Source: Halanaerobium kushneri
Lineage (GTDB): Bacteria; Bacillota; Halanaerobiia; Halanaerobiales; Halanaerobiaceae
Direction: 5' to 3'
NCBI RefSeq assembly: GCF_900156285.1
Contig: NZ_FTNC01000001.1
Location: forward strand, 310,001-374,000
Length of the DNA stretch: 64,000 nt
Both the position numbers and the translations under genes were made by a program. Under the pieces are notes generated by a model. That model worked only from the letters and a program-made list of their open reading frames with translations. It ran no database searches and was not told where the DNA came from. This document shows positions 1 through 7,993 of the stretch, in pieces; positions within the stretch are counted from its first letter, which is position 1; the number at the start of each line of letters is the position of its first letter.

Positions 1-20
1 ATATCATATGCACGCATCAT
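1..20 (-). CDS. pdp: pyrimidine-nucleoside phosphorylase, first codons only (partial)
   Basis: On the minus strand an AGGAGG-like site (positions 26-32) is followed by two adjacent ATG codons at 20-18 and 17-15. The reading frame MMRAYD then runs off the window. Pyrimidine-nucleoside phosphorylases typically begin with a similar MR-x-x-D-I-I start and are often encoded next to purine nucleoside phosphorylase. The identification rests on six residues plus context, so it is tentative. Only the start of the gene is present. Confidence 0.5.
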
Positions 21-32
21 TAAACCCTCCTG

Positions 33-845
33 CTAAATATTTTTAATAATACCGCTCATTAATTTGATAAAATCAGGTCTTACTTTTTCTGCAATCTCTA
101 CCACTTCTTTATGATCAAGCGGCTGCGGCAAAACCCCCGCTGCCATATTAGTTATACAGGATACACCAACAATTCCCAGCCCCATATGGTTTGCAGCAAT
201 AACTTCCGGAACTGTAGACATCCCAACTGCATCAGCTCCAATTGTTCTTAAAAATTTAATCTCAGCTGGTGTTTCATAACTCGGACCTGATTCGGCAGCA
301 TAAACTCCCTTTCTAGTTAAGATACCATTTTCCCTGGCAACATTTTCTGCTACTTCGATCAGTTCTTTGTTATATGCCTCTGACATGTCAGGAAAACGAG
401 GACCAAATTCAGCAAAATTCTCCCCAATTAGCGGGTTATCTCCCATTAAATTAATATGATCAGAAATTATCATAAACTCACCCGCAGAAAACTCTTCATT
501 AACTCCACCTGCAGCATTGGTTAAAATCAGTTTTTCAATTCCAACTTCCTTCATAATTCTAACCGGCATTACCAATTCCTGCATAGAATAACCTTCATAA
601 TAATGGGTTCTGCCCTGCATAGCGATAACTTTTTTTCCTTCCAACTCACCAATCACAAAGCGACCAGCATGTCCTTCTACAGTAGAAATCGGAAAATTAT
701 TAAGCTCACCATAATCTATATAAACAGGATTTTCAATTTCTTCAGCCATTACTCCCAGGCCTGAACCTAAAATAAGTCCAACTTCCGGCCTATAATCAAT
801 CTTCTCAGTAATAATCTCAGCGTTATTTTTTATCTCTTCAATCAT
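33..845 (-). CDS. punA: purine nucleoside phosphorylase
   Basis: Cytosolic salvage enzyme that splits purine (deoxy)nucleosides with phosphate into base and (deoxy)ribose-1-phosphate. The 270-residue length fits the trimeric, low-molecular-mass PNP class. Visible motifs are the phosphate-binding LILGSGLG at about residues 24-31, GRTHYYEGY near 78-86 with the conserved His, LTNAAGGVN, GPSYETPAE, VGMSTVPEVI and a late ITNMAAG with the base-contacting Asn. It is followed within 12 bases by a putative pdp, which suggests a nucleoside-salvage pair. It is preceded closely by the aminopeptidase gene in the same direction. Confidence 0.95.
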   Translation of the reverse strand: MIEEIKNNAEIITEKIDYRPEVGLILGSGLGVMAEEIENPVYIDYGELNNFPISTVEGHAGRFVIGELEGKKVIAMQGRTHYYEGYSMQELVMPVRIMKEVGIEKLILTNAAGGVNEEFSAGEFMIISDHINLMGDNPLIGENFAEFGPRFPDMSEAYNKELIEVAENVARENGILTRKGVYAAESGPSYETPAEIKFLRTIGADAVGMSTVPEVIAANHMGLGIVGVSCITNMAAGVLPQPLDHKEVVEIAEKVRPDFIKLMSGIIKNI

Positions 846-858
846 TTTAAAACCTCCA

Positions 859-1965
859 TTAAATTATAAATTTACCATCACGATAGATCAATTCTCCATC
901 AGCATAAATTTCTCCGCCATCCTTCATATCACAGAGCATATCCCAATGAATTGTAGAAATATTCTTCCCACCTGTCTCTGGATAACTGCGGCCAAGTGCT
1001 AAGTGGATAGTACCTCCAATTTTCTCATCAAATAACATATTTCTAGTAAACTGGGTAATACCTTTATTACAGCCTACTGCTACTTCCCCTACATAGCGAG
1101 ATCCTTCGTCTGTATCCAGTAGTGAGTGCAGCAATTTTTCGCCTTTAGCTGCTGAAGCGTTGATTACTTTGCCATTTTTAAATTCTAATTGAATATCTTC
1201 AATTTCTTTACCACTATAGATACCGGGGAAAGAGAATCTAATTTTGCCTTCAACACTGTCCTCAATTGGGCCGGTAAAAACTTCACCACCTGGATAATTT
1301 TCTTTACCCTTATCTGCAACCCAGGTTCTGCCCCCAACCCTGCATTTTAAATCTGTCGCTTCAGAAATAAAATGAAGTTCATCTTTTTGATTTAAAATTT
1401 TAGCTATTCTTTCCAGCTCTTTACCAAATTCTGTCCAATAAGCTACTGGATCCTTTTTATCCAGATGACAGGCCTGATAAACAAATTCACGATAGTCACC
1501 TAAAGACATACCTGCTTCCTGAGCATCAGCGTGAGTCGGAAACTGACAAATATTCCAGTTTAATGTACCTTCTGCAGCTCTGTTCATTACAATTTCACTA
1601 ATCTCTTTGCGGGCAATCGAATGTCTTTTAATTTTTTCAGGGTCAACTCCTGCCAGATTTTTAGTATTATTATGTCCCAGAATCCTTAAAGAGGCATCTA
1701 CATTTTCCATTAGGTATTTAGTAAAAGGAGCACTGTAGTCAAGCTGTTCTTCAGCTGCATATTTATAAAACAACTCTTCCTGTTCGGCAAATTTAGTTAT
1801 TACCAGCGGGTGACCACCCTTTTTTAGCACTTCTTTATAAACTTCTTTAATCAAATCCTGACTGATATCTTCACCCTGAATTAAAACCTGATCACCTTTT
1901 TTTACTGCAAGTGAATAATCAACAAGTAATTCGGCATATTTGCTTAATTTATTATCTGCCATCAT
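859..1965 (-). CDS. M29-family aminopeptidase (thermophilic metalloprotease, AmpS/aminopeptidase II type)
   Basis: Predicted dinuclear metal aminopeptidase of peptidase family M29, 368 residues, a normal length. The C-terminal half carries the family signature: EVAVG with the metal-binding Glu, TIHLALGRSYPETGG, then ISTIHWDML, which together supply the Glu, His, Tyr, His and Asp ligands expected for this family. There is no signal peptide, so it should act in the cytosol on peptides. Two ATGs are adjacent at the start; the second (1962) sits at a slightly better distance from AGAAGG. It lies between punA and an endonuclease Q-like gene. Confidence 0.9.
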   Translation of the reverse strand: MMADNKLSKYAELLVDYSLAVKKGDQVLIQGEDISQDLIKEVYKEVLKKGGHPLVITKFAEQEELFYKYAAEEQLDYSAPFTKYLMENVDASLRILGHNNTKNLAGVDPEKIKRHSIARKEISEIVMNRAAEGTLNWNICQFPTHADAQEAGMSLGDYREFVYQACHLDKKDPVAYWTEFGKELERIAKILNQKDELHFISEATDLKCRVGGRTWVADKGKENYPGGEVFTGPIEDSVEGKIRFSFPGIYSGKEIEDIQLEFKNGKVINASAAKGEKLLHSLLDTDEGSRYVGEVAVGCNKGITQFTRNMLFDEKIGGTIHLALGRSYPETGGKNISTIHWDMLCDMKDGGEIYADGELIYRDGKFII

Positions 1966-1999
1966 TTAACCTTCTTTCTTTATTTTATAAGAATCAATC

Positions 2000-3184
2000 T
2001 CAAAAAATCACTTGACCATAAGTTCCACCGCCACCGGATTTAAAATCAAAATCATGCTGACGGGCTTTTTTTATTTTCTGAAAAATCCTGGAACTCATAC
2101 AATCCTTCAGTTCAGCCTGAGATAAATTATGAATAACATCCATTTCTGTACCACAATTTTCAAAAAGTTTAGCTGCAGTTTTTTTGCCAATACCAGGAAT
2201 ATCCAGAAGTGGTACCTGATAAATATAATCCGGTCTGTGCTCTGGATGTTGGGGAACTTTATTTTCTGCTATCTCTAAAATCCTATCCTTTACTCCAGTA
2301 ATAATTTTATCAGAATCACACTCTGGACAATCTAACACTGCCTCTGGACCACTAAAAATAGTTTCACATTTTTCACAGTATGTTCGGTGGTATTTTCCCA
2401 GTTCAGGATTTAAACCATAATTTTTGCTAATCCGATTTCCTGATTCTCTTTTGAGTGCCTTTAGAACCGATTCAAAATCTAGAGATTCTAGTTCCATAAT
2501 ATTATATTCTCGAGCAATTTTAGGAAGTGAATGAGCATCAGAATTACTCAGGAAAGTTTTGCTGCCTAGTTCAGGCAACAAATCCGCCATCAAAGTATCA
2601 GCACTAAGTCCCAGTTCAATTGCTGGTATTTTATCCCATTCTGCTTCAGTAAAAACTTCTCTGTAATTACTAAAGGCTCTACCGTAAAAACTTTTGTGGG
2701 GGGTAAATATGTGAGCAGGTATCATTATTCCACCATGATATTCTATAATTTTTAAAAGTTCTTTGCCTGTCAAACTTGCAGCCTGAGAACTTAAAGTTAT
2801 ATTAGTAATATAGTTATCCATTGTGGTACTAAAATTTTTAATCTGTTTTATCTTTGGAAAGAAAGCCAGATAATGTACCTGCCCACCATTTTTTTCTCTA
2901 CTTTCAATTTCGGCTCCTGGTAGTACCAAAAGCTGATCCTGATAAAGAATTCCACCACTGGAGAGCTCCCTCATTTCTCCTGCAGCCAGCATTTTATCAA
3001 TATCGTTTAACACCACTGGAGAAGCACAGTCAATAATACCAATAATATTAAGCCCTTTTTTAAAAGCTGCTTCTTTTAAAATATTAGGAAAGTTTAATTT
3101 TCTGGAAGCAGTAATTTTAACCGGACTCCCATCACTGCCACCGCCAATATGAATATGTAAGTCTGCAAAGTATTTCTTTAACAT
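2000..3184 (-). CDS. PHP-domain endonuclease Q-like protein
   Basis: The 394-residue protein has an N-terminal PHP metal-dependent hydrolase domain (ADLHIHIGGGSDG at about 7-19, later NSDAHSLPKIAREYN). This is followed by a four-cysteine zinc ribbon (CEKC and CPEC around 270-290) and a C-terminal helix-hairpin-helix (LLDIPGIGKKTAAKLF near 329-344). This domain order matches the endonuclease Q family (B. subtilis YqxK), which nicks DNA at deaminated bases such as uracil and hypoxanthine. It overlaps nudF by one base (TAATG), an arrangement also known near yqxK in Bacillus. A role in DNA repair is inferred from the family. Confidence 0.82.
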   Translation of the reverse strand: MLKKYFADLHIHIGGGSDGSPVKITASRKLNFPNILKEAAFKKGLNIIGIIDCASPVVLNDIDKMLAAGEMRELSSGGILYQDQLLVLPGAEIESREKNGGQVHYLAFFPKIKQIKNFSTTMDNYITNITLSSQAASLTGKELLKIIEYHGGIMIPAHIFTPHKSFYGRAFSNYREVFTEAEWDKIPAIELGLSADTLMADLLPELGSKTFLSNSDAHSLPKIAREYNIMELESLDFESVLKALKRESGNRISKNYGLNPELGKYHRTYCEKCETIFSGPEAVLDCPECDSDKIITGVKDRILEIAENKVPQHPEHRPDYIYQVPLLDIPGIGKKTAAKLFENCGTEMDVIHNLSQAELKDCMSSRIFQKIKKARQHDFDFKSGGGGTYGQVIF

Positions 3185-3717
3185 TAAAAATCACCAAGAT
3201 AATACATTATTGCAATTAAAGTTTTACTATCTTTAATTTTTCCATTTAAAAGAAGTTCCTTTAACTCTTTTCTGCTTTTAGGAACAACTTCAATATATTC
3301 TCCCTCTTCTAAATCTCTACCAACAAAATTTAAATTTTCAGCCTGATAAATGTAAATAGTTTCAGTACTGTAACCGGGAGTAGGGAAAAATTCAAATAGT
3401 TTTGTAAATTTTTCAGCATCATAACCCGTCTCTTCCCTCAGCTCTCTTTTGGCACAATCCACTATTTCTTCAGCCGGCTCCAACTTTCCAGCTGGAATTT
3501 CATAAATAACCTCATCAACAGGATATCTATACTGTTTGATTAATAAAACCTCAGACTTTTCATTTTCTGCCAGTATAGAAACACCTCCACTATGTTCAAC
3601 TACTTCCCTGGTGGATCTGTGTTGATTTGGAAATTCAACTTCATCCCGGTATAATTTTAAAATATTGCCCGCATAAATTGTTTTACCTGAAATCTTTTTT
3701 TCTTTTTTTATCTGCAT
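3184..3717 (-). CDS. nudF: ADP-ribose pyrophosphatase (Nudix hydrolase)
   Basis: Nudix hydrolase of 177 residues with a complete Nudix box: GKLEPAEEIVDCAKR followed by ELREETGYD, fitting G-x5-E-x7-REU-x-EE-x-GU. The start MQIKKEKKISGKTIYAGNIL and the flanking EIPAGK and YSTETIYIY segments are typical of ADP-ribose pyrophosphatase (NudF). This enzyme hydrolyses ADP-ribose to AMP and ribose-5-phosphate. It is translationally coupled to the downstream endonuclease Q-like gene through an overlapping TAATG. Confidence 0.9.
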   Translation of the reverse strand: MQIKKEKKISGKTIYAGNILKLYRDEVEFPNQHRSTREVVEHSGGVSILAENEKSEVLLIKQYRYPVDEVIYEIPAGKLEPAEEIVDCAKRELREETGYDAEKFTKLFEFFPTPGYSTETIYIYQAENLNFVGRDLEEGEYIEVVPKSRKELKELLLNGKIKDSKTLIAIMYYLGDF

Positions 3718-3730
3718 TATAGGCCTCCAT

Positions 3731-4519
3731 TTATGAAACTTTTAAATCAACCATAATTTTATCTGCAATTCTGGCAATAAATTGAGAATTGGTTGGCTTA
3801 GCATTTTCTTTTATATTGTTTTTAAAATATTTTTCCAGAGCTCTTTGATTACCCCGCTGCCAGACAACATCAATTGCATGTCTGATAGCTCTCTCCACTC
3901 GGCTGGGAGTAGAATCAAAGTTTTCTGCCACCTGGGGATACAACTCTTTTGTAACAGCTCCCAGTAAATCCATATCTTTGATTACAAGTTCAACAGCCTG
4001 TCTTACATAACGATAACCTTTAATATGAGCTGGTATCCCAAGCTCCTGAATAATTTGAGTAATTAGTGGTTTGTAATTTCCATTTTCAACTTCTAATTTT
4101 GCTTCTTGAACTCTTATGTTATCAGCTATTACAGTGTTTTGATCCATTAACTGTTTTATTCGCTGACTTAATCTATCAAGATCAAAAGGTTTCATAATAT
4201 AATAATGGACACCAAGTTCAAGAACTGTTTTCATAATTTTATCATGACCCATTGCAGTTAAAGCAATAATCTTCATCTCATCTATTAATTCCTGTGAGTT
4301 TAACTCTTCTAAAACTCCAATACCATCCAGATGAGGCATAATTAAGTCTAAAATTAAAACATCAGGTTGTTTTTTATTTTCGAGATAATCCAGAGCCTGT
4401 TCACCATCATAAAGCATTTCAAGAACATTAAAATCGTCTTTTTCAGAAAAGAATTCAGCCAGCAGCTGACAAAATTCCTTATTATCATCAACAATCAAAA
4501 CATCAATAGTTTTCTCCAA
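3731..4519 (-). CDS. spo0A: sporulation/stationary-phase response regulator Spo0A
   Basis: Response regulator of 262 residues. The N-terminal receiver has the acidic pair DD near 10-12, the phospho-acceptor Asp in LILDLIMPHLDG (about 57), a conserved Thr and the Lys of YIMKPFD. The C-terminal Spo0A effector domain includes the DNA-reading segment SRVERAIRHAIDVVWQRGN. Translation appears to begin at TTG (4519-4517) behind a GAGGGGG ribosome site. It lies after recN, with an intrinsic terminator-like hairpin in the 86-base gap and without the spoIVB gene that separates recN from spo0A in Bacillus. Whether the host sporulates cannot be told from this window. Confidence 0.95.
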   Translation of the reverse strand: MEKTIDVLIVDDNKEFCQLLAEFFSEKDDFNVLEMLYDGEQALDYLENKKQPDVLILDLIMPHLDGIGVLEELNSQELIDEMKIIALTAMGHDKIMKTVLELGVHYYIMKPFDLDRLSQRIKQLMDQNTVIADNIRVQEAKLEVENGNYKPLITQIIQELGIPAHIKGYRYVRQAVELVIKDMDLLGAVTKELYPQVAENFDSTPSRVERAIRHAIDVVWQRGNQRALEKYFKNNIKENAKPTNSQFIARIADKIMVDLKVS

Positions 4520-4549
4520 TTTATTTCCCCCTCAATTATTTAAAAAAAC

Positions 4550-4571
4550 ATTTTCAGTCCCTGCTGAAAAT
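4550..4571 (-). terminator. intrinsic terminator or attenuator between recN and spo0A
   Basis: On the minus strand a perfect 8-bp stem, ATTTTCAG / CTGAAAAT with a 6-base loop, is followed by GTTTTTTT. It would end recN transcripts or attenuate read-through into spo0A. A TATAAT hexamer lies just upstream of the hairpin (right after the recN stop) with only a weak -35, so a short leader RNA is possible. Confidence 0.7.
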
Positions 4572-4605
4572 TTTTTTTGCTCCCAATCTAAATTATTATA
4601 TCTCC

Positions 4606-6285
4606 CTATTTATTGGCCAGTAACAGCATCTCCTCTGCATGAGCCAGAGTTTTGTCAGTAATCGTTGTCCCACCGATCATCCTGGCAATCTCTCTAATTC
4701 TTTCGGCTCTGTCTAAACTATGAATCTTAGTGAAAGTCCTATTTTCTCCCTTTTCTTTTTTGATTAAAAAATGATGATTTGCTGCACTGGCTAGCTGTGG
4801 TAAATGTGTAATACAGATAATCTGGCGATCATTTGAGATCTGGGTAAGTTTTGCCGCCATTTTAGCTGCTGTCTTACCACCAACACCACTATCAACCTCA
4901 TCAAAAATTAAAGTATCAACCTGATCCAGAGCGGCTGTAATGGTTTTTAAAGAAAGCATTATTCGGGATAGTTCGCCTCCAGAGGCAATTTTTGAAAGTG
5001 GTTTTAAATCCTCACCTCTATTGGGTGAAATCAAAAATTCAATCCGATCAGTACCAACTGCCGAAATTTCTTTTTCGGTAAAACTAACTTCAAATCTAAC
5101 ATCTTCCATTGCCAGATCTTTTAATTCATTTTTAAGCTGAACTTCTAAATTTTTAGCATGCTTTTTTCTGGTCTCAGATAATTTGCCTGATTTTACTTTT
5201 AAACGCTGAATTAAATTTTCTTCTTTTTTGGTTAAAGAGACAATTTTTTCTTCAACATTTTCTAATTTATCTCTTTTTTGATAAAGTTCCTGTAAATAAG
5301 AGATTACAGTTTCTACATCTTCACCATATTTTCTCAAAAGTGTATTTATCAAATCCAGGCGATCACTTAGTATTGATATTCTTTCTTCATCATAAGCAAA
5401 AGAACTTTCAAAATCTGCCAGATCAAAGCTAAATTCTTCCAGACTATAATAGATATCTGTAAATTTTTTGTTAAGTTCTTTTAGTTCCTGGTTATAATCT
5501 TCGACTTCTTCGAATTTATTTTTCAAAATAGAAAGGCGATCCATTATTCCCTGATCTTTATAGTTATCACCACTTAGAGATGACATTATTTCTGTAATAA
5601 CTCGATAGATTTCTTCACCGTGAGATAATGTTTTATATTCATCTTTTAACTTTTCATATTCTCCAGCTTCAAGACCCGCCGCTTCAATTTCTTCAATCTG
5701 AAAATTAATAATATCCAGCTCTCTGGCTCTCTGAGCATCATCTATTTCAATTTCTGAAAGTTCATTTCTGAGATCAAGTAATTCCTGGTATAAATTATTA
5801 ATTTCAGCTTTTAAGTGAGTTATCTTGTCACCAATAAAGGCATCAAGGATCATCAAATGAGAACCCTGATCTAAAAGTAATTGATGTTCATGCTGACCGT
5901 GAATATCAATTAAATAACGACTAATTTTTTTAACAATTTTTAGAGTAGCAAGCTGACCATTTATTAATGTTCTATTGCGACCATTCTCCCTAATTTCTCT
6001 GGCAATCAATATCCCATTTTCTTCCTGTTCAATACCGGTTTCAGTTAATATATCATTGATAATTTTAAGCTCTTCAGGCTGAAAAAAAGCAGAAATATAG
6101 GCTGCTTTTTTACCACTGCGAATTATATCACTATTTGCTCTGGCACCCAGCAGAAGATCAAGAGCACCAATTATTATTGACTTACCGGCACCGGTTTCTC
6201 CACTCAAAATGTTTAAACCCTGTTTAAAATTGATATTGACCTTATTAATTAAGGCAAAGTTTTTAACCTGTAAATCACTGAGCAT
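4606..6285 (-). CDS. recN: DNA repair protein RecN
   Basis: SMC-like ATPase that gathers double-strand break ends for RecA-dependent repair. The 559-residue protein has the Walker A GETGAGKSIIIGA near residues 30-42 and the DIHGQHEHQLLLD segment typical of RecN. A long coiled-coil middle follows, then the ABC signature IASGGELSRIMLSLK and Walker B TLIFDEVDSGVGG followed by the ITHLPQLA His switch. Length and motif order match RecN. It follows nadK in the same operon-like run. Confidence 0.97.
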   Translation of the reverse strand: MLSDLQVKNFALINKVNINFKQGLNILSGETGAGKSIIIGALDLLLGARANSDIIRSGKKAAYISAFFQPEELKIINDILTETGIEQEENGILIAREIRENGRNRTLINGQLATLKIVKKISRYLIDIHGQHEHQLLLDQGSHLMILDAFIGDKITHLKAEINNLYQELLDLRNELSEIEIDDAQRARELDIINFQIEEIEAAGLEAGEYEKLKDEYKTLSHGEEIYRVITEIMSSLSGDNYKDQGIMDRLSILKNKFEEVEDYNQELKELNKKFTDIYYSLEEFSFDLADFESSFAYDEERISILSDRLDLINTLLRKYGEDVETVISYLQELYQKRDKLENVEEKIVSLTKKEENLIQRLKVKSGKLSETRKKHAKNLEVQLKNELKDLAMEDVRFEVSFTEKEISAVGTDRIEFLISPNRGEDLKPLSKIASGGELSRIMLSLKTITAALDQVDTLIFDEVDSGVGGKTAAKMAAKLTQISNDRQIICITHLPQLASAANHHFLIKKEKGENRTFTKIHSLDRAERIREIARMIGGTTITDKTLAHAEEMLLLANK

Positions 6286-6309
6286 ATTTTTATCCTCCTG
6301 TCAGTTCAA

Positions 6310-7164
6310 TTAGGCAAGATGCATTTTTTCTTTTACAGTTGTATAAAATGTTCTATCCGGCAATTTTATAATTGACAATTCCTGATCTGCTCCACTAATA
6401 TAAATTTCATCCCCAGGTATAATTTCATTTTTTTGTCTGCCATCTGCACAGCCCTTAACAGAACGACCATCACTGTCAACTCTAATCCTAATTCTTTCTT
6501 CAGGTGAAATTACCATTGGTCGCAGATGAAGATTATGAGGGCAGATTGGAGTTATTAATATTGCCTTAATCTGACGCGGATTGATTATTGGGCCTCCTGC
6601 CGAGAGAGAGTAGGCAGTGGATCCAGTTGGAGAAGCAATGATTAGACCATCTCCTCTAAAATTATTAACAAGTTCATTATTAATATAAAGTTCGATTTTA
6701 AGCATCTGTGAATCGGGATCTCTATTGATCACATAATCATTAAGAGCATAACTGCTGTTAATTTTTTTTTCACTGCGATAATGTTCTGTCTGAAGCATCA
6801 TTCTTTTTTCTATATTATAGTTATTGTTATCAATCATTTCTAAAGCTTTAGTTAATTCTTCGGTTTCTACATCGGTTAAAAAACCAAGATGACCTACATT
6901 GATTCCTAAAAGAGGAATCTCGCTGCCAATAAAATGATGAGAACTATGTAAAAAAGTTCCGTCCCCTCCGATGATTATAATATAATCAGCTTCTCGTTTT
7001 ATCTTTTGATAATCAGCTGCTCTTTGCTTCTGATCCAGTTGAAATGCAGCCCTTTTTTCAATTAAAAATTTTTTGTCTTTATTTTTAAACCATTCGATAG
7101 CTCTTTCAGCAACAGTAAAAGCTTCTTTTTTATCCAAATTAATTATTAACGCAGCTTTATCCAT
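6310..7164 (-). CDS. nadK: NAD kinase
   Basis: Makes NADP from NAD using ATP or polyphosphate. The conserved IIIIGGDGTFLHSSH motif, NVGHLGFLTDVE, the NDYVINRD active-site segment and GSTAYSLSAGGPI are all present. The start is taken at the ATG 7164 (MDKAALIINLD), preceded by GGGAGG inside the tlyA 3' end. An upstream in-frame extension would only read through tlyA and has no ribosome site. The resulting 284 residues is the usual bacterial length. It sits one base beyond the tlyA stop codon, so coupling is likely. Confidence 0.95.
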   Translation of the reverse strand: MDKAALIINLDKKEAFTVAERAIEWFKNKDKKFLIEKRAAFQLDQKQRAADYQKIKREADYIIIIGGDGTFLHSSHHFIGSEIPLLGINVGHLGFLTDVETEELTKALEMIDNNNYNIEKRMMLQTEHYRSEKKINSSYALNDYVINRDPDSQMLKIELYINNELVNNFRGDGLIIASPTGSTAYSLSAGGPIINPRQIKAILITPICPHNLHLRPMVISPEERIRIRVDSDGRSVKGCADGRQKNEIIPGDEIYISGADQELSIIKLPDRTFYTTVKEKMHLA

Positions 7165-7165
7165 T

Positions 7166-7993
7166 TTAAGAACCTCCCAGCTCTGTATGAGCAAACCTGA
7201 CAGTTTGATTAATCTTTTGCTGCCAGTCTTGTCGGTTAAACTCGTCAATTTTTTCTCTATATCGCAGATGAACTAAATATTCTATATTTTTACTGGCAGC
7301 ACCGGTAATTGGTGAATAATCGAGAGCAGCCGGCTCAAATCCTTCTTTAAGAAAAAAATCACTTAAATTTTCAATCACATCTAAATGAACTGCTGGATCT
7401 TTAACCACTCCATTTTTTCCGACTCGATCTCTACCGGCTTCAAATTGCGGCTTTATTAAAGCAATGAAATCTCCATTTTTAGTGATAAATTTTTTAACTC
7501 CAGGAACAATTAATCTCAGAGAAATAAAAGAAACATCAGTAACTACTAAAGGAACTTCGACCGGCAATTGTTCTTTTTCCAAATAACGAAAATTACATCT
7601 CTCCAGCACCTCAACTCGATCATCCTGGCGCAATTTCCAGGCCAGCTGACCGTAACCAACATCAACTGCATATACTTTACTGGCCCCATGCTGTAATAAA
7701 CAATCTGTAAATCCTCCGGTAGAAGCACCAATATCTATTGCCTCTTTTCCTGCAGGATCAATAGTAAAAATTTTCAGTGCTTTTTCTAACTTCAGACCTC
7801 CGCGACTCACATAGGGGTTTTTATCACCTCTAAATTCGATATCTGCTTCGGGATCAACCTGAGTTCCCGCCTTATCTTCTCTTTCTCCATCAACAAAAAC
7901 TAGACCTGCCATAATTGCTCTTTTAGCCTGGGAACGGCTCCTAAATAATCCCTTTTCAGTTACTACAACATCTAGTCTTTCTTTTCTGGCCAT
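7166..7993 (-). CDS. tlyA: TlyA-family rRNA (ribose-2'-O) methyltransferase
   Basis: 275-residue fusion of an N-terminal S4 RNA-binding domain (RLDVVVTEKGLFRSRSQAKR onward) and a SAM-dependent FtsJ-like methyltransferase domain. The latter has the SAM site DIGASTGGFTDCLLQ and catalytic Lys/Asp/Glu positions spread through the second half. Proteins of this family methylate ribosomal RNA; the older name 'hemolysin A' is misleading. It begins inside the 3' end of dxs (22-base overlap) with a good AGGAGG site. Confidence 0.92.
   Translation of the reverse strand: MARKERLDVVVTEKGLFRSRSQAKRAIMAGLVFVDGEREDKAGTQVDPEADIEFRGDKNPYVSRGGLKLEKALKIFTIDPAGKEAIDIGASTGGFTDCLLQHGASKVYAVDVGYGQLAWKLRQDDRVEVLERCNFRYLEKEQLPVEVPLVVTDVSFISLRLIVPGVKKFITKNGDFIALIKPQFEAGRDRVGKNGVVKDPAVHLDVIENLSDFFLKEGFEPAALDYSPITGAASKNIEYLVHLRYREKIDEFNRQDWQQKINQTVRFAHTELGGS

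Noticed and set aside
7165-7248. 28-residue N-terminal extension of NAD kinase
   Set aside because: It overlaps tlyA in another frame, lacks conservation-like features and a ribosome site; the ATG at 7164 has GGGAGG.
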